Positions 1 to 5,297 of a stretch of DNA of 5,597 nucleotides are shown here, one piece after another. This DNA comes from Micromonosporaceae bacterium (GTDB lineage: Bacteria > Actinomycetota > Actinomycetes > Mycobacteriales > Micromonosporaceae): NCBI GenBank assembly GCA_019689695.1, contig JADGHA010000298.1, positions 1 to 5,597 on the forward strand, given 5' to 3'. The notes beneath the pieces are model-generated. The model was not told where the DNA came from. It ran no database searches and saw only the letters and a list, made by a program, of their open reading frames with translations. Each line of letters opens with the position of its first letter. The first letter of the stretch is position 1. Position numbers and translations under genes: made by a program.

Positions 1-44
1 CCCCTAAGCCTTCGGCGGCAGCGGCAGATGTGTATACGCGCCCG
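1..44 (+). other. Illumina Nextera i5 adapter remnant (synthetic, not genomic)
   Basis: Bases 1-3 fit the end of the P5 flow-cell sequence (CAC, read here as CCC). Bases 4-11 are CTAAGCCT, identical to the Nextera i5 index known as S508/N508. Bases 12-25 fit the read-1 handle TCGTCGGCAGCGTC with two changes (15 and 24). Bases 26-44 fit the Tn5 mosaic end AGATGTGTATAAGAGACAG with four changes (37, 39, 41, 43). In total 37 of 44 bases agree in the correct order and spacing. All seven differences (2, 15, 24, 37, 39, 41, 43) are A to C or T to G, the pairs most easily confused by four-colour Illumina base calling. The adapter parts are recalled from general knowledge; the match is seen directly. 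Genomic sequence should start at 45. Confidence 0.93.
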
Positions 45-931
45 CCCCAGGCGCCCGCCCACCGGTCGCCCAGGTAGAGGTACGAGGTGGTCTGCGAGCC
101 CTGGACCGGCAGCACGTACGCGGTCTGCGAGCCGAACGCGGTGCCGTCACCGACGTTCTGCAGCCCGCTCCAGGTGCCGGTCACGCTGGTCGCCGTGGCG
201 TACTTCTGCTGGTTGGGCGACCAGCCGGTGGCGCCCGAGGTGAGCAGGAAGTAGACGCCGTTGCGCTTGAACATGGCCGGCGCCTCCCGCCAGGACCCGG
301 GCCACAGCCGCTGCACCCGACTGGTCACGCTCAGGTAGTCGGCGGAGAGCCGGTACACGTGCAGGTCCGCGTTCTCGTTCGCGGCCGAGATCATGTACGC
401 GGTGCCGTCGTCGTCCCGGAACAGCGTGATGTCCCGGGACATGTAACCCAGCGGCCGGAAGCTGCCCCGGTACGTGTAGTTGCCGTCCACAGTGGGGGAT
501 GTGGCGACCGCCGCCCGGGCCTCGCTGTAGTCGGTGCCGTTCTCCTTGTGCATCCACATCACGTACTGCCCGGTCGAGCTGTTGTAGATCACCTTCGGCC
601 GCTCGATGTTGGCCCTGTTCAGCTCCGGTGCCGAGTTCTGGGTCAGCACGTTGTTGCGGAACTCCCACGTCTTCAGGTCAGTCGACCGGTAGACCGAGAC
701 GTACCGGAACGTGTTGTCGGGGTTGCGGTTCTCGCCGAACCAGTAGTAGTAGGACCCGACCTTGATCATGCCGCCGCCGTGCGCGTGCACCACCGCGCCG
801 GTGGTGTCGGTGAACTGGGTGCCGTTGGTGACGGTCACCGTGGCGGCGTGTGCGGCGCCGGCGAACGACTGGGCGAGCAGGCACAGACCGGCCGCGACGG
901 CGAGCAGCCGGGTGGCCCGGGGCCGGGTCAT
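45..931 (-). CDS. Secreted glycoside hydrolase family 43 protein, exo-beta-1,3-galactanase-like, 3'-truncated
   Basis: Probable secreted enzyme that trims galactose from beta-1,3-galactan, as in plant arabinogalactan. The ATG at 931-929 is preceded by AAAGGAG. Residues 1-29 form a signal peptide (Arg-rich start, hydrophobic 9-24, AHA cleavage site at 27-29). The rest is a five-bladed propeller of GH43 type: HAHGGG at 49-54, YYYWFGEN at 61-68, IERPKV at 109-114, SRDITLFRDDDG at 165-176, WREAPAMF at 214-221, GSQTAYVLPV at 267-276 and GDRW at 288-291. D167 fits the pKa-modulating Asp and E216 the general acid. The usual Asp base near the N-terminus is absent, as in the beta-1,3-galactanase subgroup (GH43_24), where a Gln is thought to replace it; Q269 is the candidate. 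About 295 genomic residues remain. No stop is reached; the frame stays open through the adapter, but residues beyond W295 are not trustworthy, so any C-terminal carbohydrate-binding module is unseen. Family 43 is fairly sure; the substrate is inferred. Confidence 0.86.
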
Positions 932-938
932 CTTCGAT

Positions 939-945
939 CTCCTTT
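939..945 (-). promoter_or_regulatory. Ribosome binding site of the GH43 gene
   Basis: On the minus strand AAAGGAG lies seven bases before the ATG at 931. This fixes the start codon and agrees with the signal peptide beginning there. Confidence 0.75.
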
Positions 946-964
946 GATGCGAGGTCGTGCCCGG

Positions 965-994
965 ACGATACGCCAAGGTACTGACGCCTGTAAA
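965..994 (-). promoter_or_regulatory. Candidate housekeeping-type promoter of the GH43 gene
   Basis: On the minus strand TTTACA (994-989, five of six to TTGACA) is followed after 18 bases by TATCGT (970-965, four of six to TATAAT). Transcription would start near 957-959, giving a leader of roughly 25 bases that contains the ribosome binding site. The geometry is good and the -10 match moderate. No clear sugar-repressor palindrome was seen beside it. Confidence 0.35.
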
Positions 995-1007
995 TGGCTA
1001 GGGCGAT

Positions 1008-1036
1008 GCAACGCGAACCTGCGCGGATCTCGTTCT
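1008..1036 (+). promoter_or_regulatory. Weak candidate ECF-type promoter of the sigma factor operon
   Basis: GCAAC at 1008-1012 resembles the AAC-containing -35 of ECF sigma factors, and CGTTCT at 1031-1036 resembles their CGT-type -10. The 18-base spacer is one or two bases longer than usual. A start about seven bases after the -10 would fall at or next to the GTG at 1044, giving a leaderless message, which fits the lack of a Shine-Dalgarno sequence there. If real, it suggests self-activation by the sigma factor. The motifs are short and this is a guess. Confidence 0.22.
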
Positions 1037-1043
1037 GCCAGGT

Positions 1044-1559
1044 GTGACACCCTCCGATGAGCAGGACTTCACGCGGTTCGTCCGGGAGTACGGCGACGAG
1101 CTGCTGCGGTTCGCGCGGTTGCTCGTGCCGGACGCCGCGGAGGCCGAGGACGTCCTGCAGGTCGCCCTGCTGCGCCTGACCAGGCACTGGTCGCGGCGGC
1201 TGGACTCCCCGCTGGCCTACGTTCGGGCGACCCTGGTGAACCTGGCGAAGGACCGGGGCCGGCGCAGCCATCTCGTGCCGGTCCCGGTGGAGCCCGGCGC
1301 TGAACGGCCGGCCACCGGCGCCGATCATGCCGAGGCGGTCGCGGCCCAGGCACACCTGGACGAGATCCTGGCCGCCCTCCCCCCACGCCAACGCGTCACC
1401 GTCGTCCTGAGGGTGGTGGACGGGCTCAGCGAAGCCGAGACCGCGGCGCTCATGGGGTGCTCGCCGGGCACCGTCAAGAGCAACCTCGCGCGCGGGCTGG
1501 ACAAGGTCCGCGCCGCCCTGGAACCTTCCCCTGCCTCCACAAAGGAGACGGCACGATGA
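1044..1559 (+). CDS. ECF RNA polymerase sigma factor, SigE-like actinobacterial family
   Basis: A 171-residue alternative sigma factor that would direct RNA polymerase to a small promoter set. Region 2 spans about residues 9-74: FTRFVREYGDELLRFARLLV, then AEDVLQVALLRL at 34-45 (polymerase-contacting helix, -10 recognition) and YVRATLVNLAKDRGRR at 59-74. A short linker rich in Pro, Glu and Ala follows. Region 4 spans about 104-159, with LPPRQRVTVVLRVVDGLSE and a helix-turn-helix at 128-150 (ETAALMGCSPGTVKSNLARG) for the -35 element. The length is typical and there is no long C-terminal extension, so it should depend on a partner protein for control. The GTG start is the first usable start after an in-frame stop at 999-1001 and puts residue 1 just before region 2; no good ribosome binding site precedes it. 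Its stop overlaps the next gene's start (ATGA, 1556-1559), implying translational coupling to the S26-like membrane protein. The regulon is unknown. Confidence 0.92.
   Translation: MTPSDEQDFTRFVREYGDELLRFARLLVPDAAEAEDVLQVALLRLTRHWSRRLDSPLAYVRATLVNLAKDRGRRSHLVPVPVEPGAERPATGADHAEAVAAQAHLDEILAALPPRQRVTVVLRVVDGLSEAETAALMGCSPGTVKSNLARGLDKVRAALEPSPASTKETAR
1541..1547 (+). promoter_or_regulatory. Ribosome binding site of the S26-like gene, inside the sigma gene
   Basis: AAAGGAG lies eight bases before the ATG at 1556, within the last codons of the sigma factor gene. It decides the start of the second gene: the same frame stays open upstream to about 1457, but that part is sigma coding sequence. Confidence 0.8.
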
Positions 1560-2287
1560 GCGCCTCGCTCGATGCCGCCGAGCGGCTGCGCGAGATCGCG
1601 GCGGCCGCGGCGCCGGCCGTCCGCGCCCGCCCTGACCTGGCCCAGGCGGTCCTCGCCCGGGCCCGCCGCCAGCGGCGCGCACGGCGGTTCGGCAAGGCCG
1701 CCGCCGGGGTGGGTGGCGGCATCGTGGTCCTGACCACGCTCGCCGCGGCCAACCTGCTCGGCCGAAGCGACTACTTCACCGTCACCCAGCCGAGCTCCGA
1801 GATGGAGTCCACAATCCACCTTGAAGACCGCGTCGTGTTCGACAAGACGTTGTCCCCCGCGCGGGGCGACGTCGTGATGGTGCACCTCGTTCGCGACGGC
1901 GACGAGTACGACGCGATCTACCGCGTCGCCGCCCTGCCCGGTGACACGATCAGCTGCCCGGCCGGGCCAACCGGACGGTGCGAGGCGATCGTGGTCAACG
2001 GAACGGCCGTGCCGGAGCCCTACGCCACCGTCACCCAGCCGTTTCCGACCCGCAGGGTGCCCGAAGGCATGATCTTCCTGTTGGGCGACAACCGGGAAGT
2101 AGCCAGGGACTCCCGCTCCATCGGGCCGGTCAGGCTCACCGACGTGCGCGGAGTGGCGGTACGCATCCGGGACCATGTCGGCCGGACCCGACCTGTTCCC
2201 GGTGCGCCCGCTCATCCCGGCCCCGGCGACCGCGACAACGTCGAGCCAGCCGGGACGGCGCCACCCGCGAACGCCACACCGCGGTAG
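1556..2287 (+). CDS. Membrane protein with signal peptidase I (S26)-like domain lacking the catalytic Ser and Lys; possible anti-sigma partner
   Basis: A 243-residue protein. Residues 1-47 are cytoplasmic: an Ala/Arg-rich helix with the PDLAQAVLARARRQRRARR pattern common at the N-termini of membrane proteins encoded beside actinobacterial SigE-type sigma factors. One membrane helix spans about 48-68, with basic residues before it, placing the C-terminus outside. From 73 it follows the S26 fold: PSSEMESTI at 79-87, RGDVV at 103-107, IYRVAALPGD at 121-130, VVNG at 146-149, and GDNREVARDSRSIGPV at 177-192. Against the usual PSxSMxPT motif the nucleophile position is Glu82, and against the usual KR of box D the general-base position is Tyr122. 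K97 is the only lysine outside the membrane. Cys134 and Cys142 flank a loop like that carrying the disulfide in E. coli LepB. A Pro/Gly-rich tail covers 209-243. Fold certain, peptidase activity doubtful. The ATGA overlap with the sigma gene suggests a regulatory role, which is inference; a conventional peptidase cannot be fully excluded. Confidence 0.82.
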   Translation: MSASLDAAERLREIAAAAAPAVRARPDLAQAVLARARRQRRARRFGKAAAGVGGGIVVLTTLAAANLLGRSDYFTVTQPSSEMESTIHLEDRVVFDKTLSPARGDVVMVHLVRDGDEYDAIYRVAALPGDTISCPAGPTGRCEAIVVNGTAVPEPYATVTQPFPTRRVPEGMIFLLGDNREVARDSRSIGPVRLTDVRGVAVRIRDHVGRTRPVPGAPAHPGPGDRDNVEPAGTAPPANATPR

Positions 2288-2293
2288 CGACGC

Positions 2294-4708
2294 TCACCGC
2301 TTCCAGAACGGGGTCCGCGGCGGCTGCGCGCCCCGCTCGCCGGCAGCCGCCGGGCCGGCCAGCTTTTCAAGGACGCGCAGCGCGCGGGCCCACAGTTCGT
2401 CCACGTCTCCGCGGCCGGACCGGATGGCCTCAAGCAACTCCGCCACCTCCGGTCGGGCCAACTCGCCGACCAATGCGGACAGCCGGGTTGCCAGGTCGTC
2501 GAGCAGCTGGCGCCGCTGGTGGGCACCCGCCGCGCTCGCCGAACGGAGCCTGCTCAGCTCCAGGGCGGCCAGGTCACGCACGTCGTCCTGCGGCGCGTGC
2601 GGTTTTGGCTGCCGCACCGTGCCCGGCCCCATCGCGGTGTGCGCCGCGGACGTCGACTGCCAGCCGGCGTTGAACACCTTCCGGGCGGCCCGCGCCCTGG
2701 AACCCGGCTCGATCATGGCCGCCAGAGTCATCGCTCCGGCAATGGGCGCCACCGGAGGTGGCCGCAGCATGTCCCACCCGGCCGCCGGCTCCACCGGCTG
2801 GATCACCCGGTGCGGCCCGCTGCCGTCAGTGACGACGCGGCTGTCCACGGCCACAAACGCGGTGAACCGGCACAGTGCGCCGAAGCGCAGCGACGTGTCG
2901 ACGATGCGTCGCTCCAGATCGGTCAGTTCCTCGCCCGCGCCCAGCGTGACGTAGCGGTCCTCCAGGTCACGCAGGTGCGCCCGGGCCCAAATGGGCCGGA
3001 TCCCGTCGCCCGCCTGGTCCACTGTGGTCGCTTCCACCCCGGCCTGCCAGGGCTGGCCGTCGAGGTCGCGCCCCCGGACCTGCAGCCCGCCCGCCGGCGA
3101 CCCCCGGAACCGGCCGGTGAACACGACGGGCGCGCCCGGGAAGAGGTCCGGGTGCCGGGCTGGCGAGACGGTGTCGGGCACGATTTCGATCCCGCGCTGA
3201 CCTTCCATCCCGCCACCCTCGCCCGGAGCCGAGTGCACGGTCAGCCCGGTCAGCAGCGGGGTGCCGATCCGCCGGTGGATGTGGTCCATCGCCTCGTCCA
3301 GCCGGTCCTCCGACTCGACCAGCTCGCACCGGCCGCCGCCGTACGCGGCCAGCCGGCCGAGGAACCCGGCGTTCACCGCCTGGTCGATGCCGACGGTGTG
3401 CAGGCGGACCCGCTGCACCGCCGCAGCGGTCTCCCGCAGGATCTGGTCCTCGTTGCCCACCTGCCCGTCGGTGACGAGCACCAGCACACGGTCGCGATCC
3501 TCGCCGACGGCGGCCGAATCCCCGGTCAACAGGTCAAGGGCCTCGCGCAGTGGGCGCAGCATCTCCGTGCCGCCGCGGGCCTCGGCCCGCGCCAGGTGCT
3601 CTACCGCCCGGAACCGGTGCCGGTCGGTGGCCGGCGCCAGCCCGGCGGGCAGGTCGGCCGGGCGCTCCACCACATTGTCGAAGGTGAGTACGGCGAACCG
3701 GTCCGCACCGGTCAGCGTGTCGATGATCCGGGCCGCGGCGCGCCGGGCGGCGACCATCTTCCAGCCCCCCATGCTGCCCGAGCGGTCCAGGACCAGCACC
3801 ACGTCACGCGGGCGGGGAGCGGCCGCGCCGGTCGGCGGTAGCACCGTGAGCTGGAAAGTGCCTTCTGCACCATCCACATCGGGCACAAGCACCAGGCCGT
3901 GCGTCGCGTGCACCGGCTCGCCGTACTGCAGGCGCAGCACGAAATCCCGATCGAGCCGCTGGCCGGGCGTCACCCGGATGGTGCCGTCCTCGCCCTGCTC
4001 GATAGGCAGGCTGCAGCGCGCGTGGCCCAGCGGAAGGCCCCCGGGGTCCACGGTGACCGCTATGGACAGCCGCACCGGGTTGGGGAAGCCGGGGAGCAGC
4101 ACCGGCGGAGTGATCCGCGACGCGTCCGGGACGGCGTCGGTGTCCGGTGCGTACCCATCGCCGACCGGCGTGCCGTCCAGTGGCTTGCCCGGTATGTAAC
4201 GGGGCGCGACCACGAGCGGGAACCGGAACGTCGCCTCACCATCCTCGTAGGACAGCGGTCCAGCCAGCGACAGCTCGACGCTGACCCGTTCGCCGGGCAG
4301 GATGTTCCCCACCCGCATGGTGAACACGTCCGGCCGCTCCTCCTCGGCGATCGCGGCGCGCTTCCCCTCCGCCACCGCCTGCTCGTACTCGGCCCGCGCC
4401 GCGGCGCGCTCGCGCAGCTCCGCCTGCACCGTGCGGTCCGCAGCGGTCATCGTCATGCCGGTCACCGCGAACCGGTCCGGCAGCGGGAAGACGTACGTCG
4501 CCTCCAGCGGCTGGTCGTACGGGTTGGTGAAGCCCTGGGTGAGCCGGACCGCGCCGGCCAGCCCGGTCAGCCGCGCCTGGACGTCGACCAGCTCCAGCGG
4601 GAGGTTGCCCCGCTCGGTCCGCAGGGCGCCCAGGCCCGCGTCGGGGTCGCCCGTGGCCAGCCGGTCCCGCTCGGGCCCGGTCATCGTGGTTACGGTCAGC
4701 GCACTCAC
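2294..4708 (-). CDS. VIT and von Willebrand factor A domain protein, apparently cytoplasmic
   Basis: An 804-residue protein. A VIT domain (inter-alpha-trypsin inhibitor heavy-chain type) spans about 30-165: LPLELVDVQARLTGL, FTNPYDQPLEATYVFPLPD at 60-78 and MRVGNILPGERVSVELSL at 131-148. A beta-rich stretch follows to about 295, then a VWA domain at about 301-480 whose metal site looks complete: DRSGS at 308-312, Thr381 in GGTEM, and Asp414 in VTDGQ. Residues 480-620 form another beta-rich part. The C-terminus (about 708-785) is charged and helical, with many Leu and Arg. There is no signal peptide, membrane helix or sorting signal, unlike secreted VIT-VWA proteins, so it probably acts in the cytosol as a metal-dependent protein-binding scaffold. 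The GTG start at 4708 follows AAGGAGG with a five-base gap and lies one base after the MerR stop, so the two are co-translated. The pairing of MerR and VIT-VWA recurs in actinomycetes as I recall. The partner and process are unknown. Confidence 0.9.
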   Translation of the reverse strand: MSALTVTTMTGPERDRLATGDPDAGLGALRTERGNLPLELVDVQARLTGLAGAVRLTQGFTNPYDQPLEATYVFPLPDRFAVTGMTMTAADRTVQAELRERAAARAEYEQAVAEGKRAAIAEEERPDVFTMRVGNILPGERVSVELSLAGPLSYEDGEATFRFPLVVAPRYIPGKPLDGTPVGDGYAPDTDAVPDASRITPPVLLPGFPNPVRLSIAVTVDPGGLPLGHARCSLPIEQGEDGTIRVTPGQRLDRDFVLRLQYGEPVHATHGLVLVPDVDGAEGTFQLTVLPPTGAAAPRPRDVVLVLDRSGSMGGWKMVAARRAAARIIDTLTGADRFAVLTFDNVVERPADLPAGLAPATDRHRFRAVEHLARAEARGGTEMLRPLREALDLLTGDSAAVGEDRDRVLVLVTDGQVGNEDQILRETAAAVQRVRLHTVGIDQAVNAGFLGRLAAYGGGRCELVESEDRLDEAMDHIHRRIGTPLLTGLTVHSAPGEGGGMEGQRGIEIVPDTVSPARHPDLFPGAPVVFTGRFRGSPAGGLQVRGRDLDGQPWQAGVEATTVDQAGDGIRPIWARAHLRDLEDRYVTLGAGEELTDLERRIVDTSLRFGALCRFTAFVAVDSRVVTDGSGPHRVIQPVEPAAGWDMLRPPPVAPIAGAMTLAAMIEPGSRARAARKVFNAGWQSTSAAHTAMGPGTVRQPKPHAPQDDVRDLAALELSRLRSASAAGAHQRRQLLDDLATRLSALVGELARPEVAELLEAIRSGRGDVDELWARALRVLEKLAGPAAAGERGAQPPRTPFWKR
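2318..2352. terminator. GC-rich hairpin, possible weak terminator in the convergent zone
   Basis: CGGCGGCTGC (2318-2327) and GCAGCCGCCG (2343-2352) are perfect reverse complements around a 15-base loop. The hairpin begins about 30 bases after the stop of the plus-strand operon, inside the final codons of the opposing VIT-VWA gene. There is no T-run, so it would be an atypical terminator, and the stem may reflect only Ala/Pro/Gly codons. The two convergent stops are six bases apart, leaving no other room for a terminator between the genes. Confidence 0.22.
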
Positions 4709-4709
4709 G

Positions 4710-5261
4710 TCAGCCTCCTTCGTGCAGCAGACCCCGTCGGGCCAGCAGGTCCAGCAGTGGCCGGGCGGCAGCCCGGATCTCGGTCAGGTCGGCCGGGCCG
4801 GGCTGTCCGGGCAGCATGAGCGTTACCCCCGGTGCCAGCGCGACGCCGTACAGCAGCCCGTCCTCCTGCTGTCCGGCCGTGGGCGGCTCGGCCCAGAAGC
4901 GCTTGCGGGGCGGCGGCCGGCCGTCGCCCTCGGCGGGGACCTCGGCGGCTGCCGGCCCGATCCGGGCGACCTCGCGCAGGACGCGGTCGGTCGCGCCGGC
5001 CAGCTCCGCCTGGATCTCGGCGAGCGACCGCCCCTCGGCCTGGCGGCGCTTGACGGCGACGACCTGCAGCAGGTGCCGCTCCCCGTACAGCGCGGTCCGG
5101 CCGCGGTAGGCCAGCGGCCGGTCTACCAGCCCGATCGTCGCGTACCAACGGACCACGCGCCGGTCCGGCAGCGGGGTCACCCGCCCGCTCGGGGCGCGGA
5201 CGCCCTGCGCGGCCAACGCCTCCCCGGCGCGGCGCACCAGCTCGTCCAGCGTCCAGCCCAC
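4710..5261 (-). CDS. MerR-family transcriptional regulator
   Basis: A 183-residue DNA-binding regulator. The N-terminal winged helix-turn-helix begins WTLDELVRRAGEAL, with an insertion of Pro/Arg-rich residues at about 19-31. RVVRWYATIGLVDRPLAYRG at about 34-53 is the classic VRYYExxGLxxP region, followed by ALYGERHLLQVVAVKRRQAEGRSLAEIQAEL (about 56-86), the RxY and GxSLxEI part of the family. Then come a Pro-rich charged linker and a C-terminal part with VALAPGVTLMLP at about 142-153 and a Leu-rich end (LLDLLARRGLL). No cysteine is present, so it is not a metal- or redox-sensing MerR of the usual kind; the signal is unknown. The GTG start at 5261 is the first start after an in-frame stop and has no clear Shine-Dalgarno sequence, so the message may be leaderless. 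It is followed after one base by the VIT-VWA gene, which it probably controls together with itself through the palindromes upstream. Confidence 0.88.
   Translation of the reverse strand: MGWTLDELVRRAGEALAAQGVRAPSGRVTPLPDRRVVRWYATIGLVDRPLAYRGRTALYGERHLLQVVAVKRRQAEGRSLAEIQAELAGATDRVLREVARIGPAAAEVPAEGDGRPPPRKRFWAEPPTAGQQEDGLLYGVALAPGVTLMLPGQPGPADLTEIRAAARPLLDLLARRGLLHEGG
4714..4720 (-). promoter_or_regulatory. Ribosome binding site of the VIT-VWA gene
   Basis: AAGGAGG on the minus strand lies five bases before the GTG at 4708, within the last codons of the MerR gene. It supports the GTG as the true start and translational coupling of the pair. Confidence 0.75.
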
Positions 5262-5267
5262 CCGCCG

Positions 5268-5297
5268 AGTGTGACACTGTCAATGTGACAGTGTCAA
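5268..5297 (-). promoter_or_regulatory. Candidate promoter of the MerR/VIT-VWA operon within the operator
   Basis: On the minus strand TTGACA (5297-5292) is a perfect -35, and CACACT (5273-5268) 18 bases further on is a poor -10 (three of six). Transcription would start at about 5261, the first base of the GTG, giving a leaderless message. The dyad fills the space between the two boxes, as in promoters where MerR proteins twist DNA with an over-long spacer. A second TTGACA lies at 5283-5278, but a matching -10 would fall inside the coding region. Confidence 0.4.
5272..5296. promoter_or_regulatory. Paired palindromic operator, TGACAnTGTCA twice, likely bound by the adjacent MerR protein
   Basis: TGACACTGTCA (5272-5282) and TGACAGTGTCA (5286-5296) are each palindromes around a single central base and are exact reverse complements of each other across a three-base spacer. 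They therefore form one 25-base dyad and also two 11-base sites 14 bases apart. The element ends ten bases upstream of the MerR start and overlaps the stop codon of the neighbouring partial gene. Its position and symmetry fit an autoregulatory operator. That the MerR protein binds it is inferred from position. Confidence 0.72.

Noticed and set aside
5..7. A rare TTA leucine codon in the GH43 frame, which in actinomycetes could suggest bldA control.
   Set aside because: It lies in the i5 index part of the adapter, so it is not part of the gene.
26..37. An AT-rich island (GATGTGTATA) in very GC-rich DNA, resembling a promoter -10.
   Set aside because: It is the Tn5 mosaic end of the sequencing adapter, not a genomic mosaic end, insertion sequence or promoter.
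1015..1034. GAAC (1015-1018) and CGTT (1031-1034) as an ECF promoter.
   Set aside because: The 12-base spacing is far shorter than the usual 16-17.
1457..1555. An upstream extension of the S26-like protein in the same frame.
   Set aside because: The strong AAAGGAG at 1541-1547 and the ATGA overlap fix the start at 1556; the upstream part is sigma coding sequence.
678..1682. A 334-codon minus-strand frame across the GH43 start and the sigma gene.
   Set aside because: Low-complexity translation, and it crosses two well-supported genes and their promoters; it is a shadow frame.
2519..3841. A 440-codon open frame on the plus strand opposite the VIT-VWA gene.
   Set aside because: Its Arg/Pro/Gly-rich translation has no domain, and the opposite strand encodes clear conserved VIT and VWA motifs. 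Long antisense frames are expected at this G+C content.
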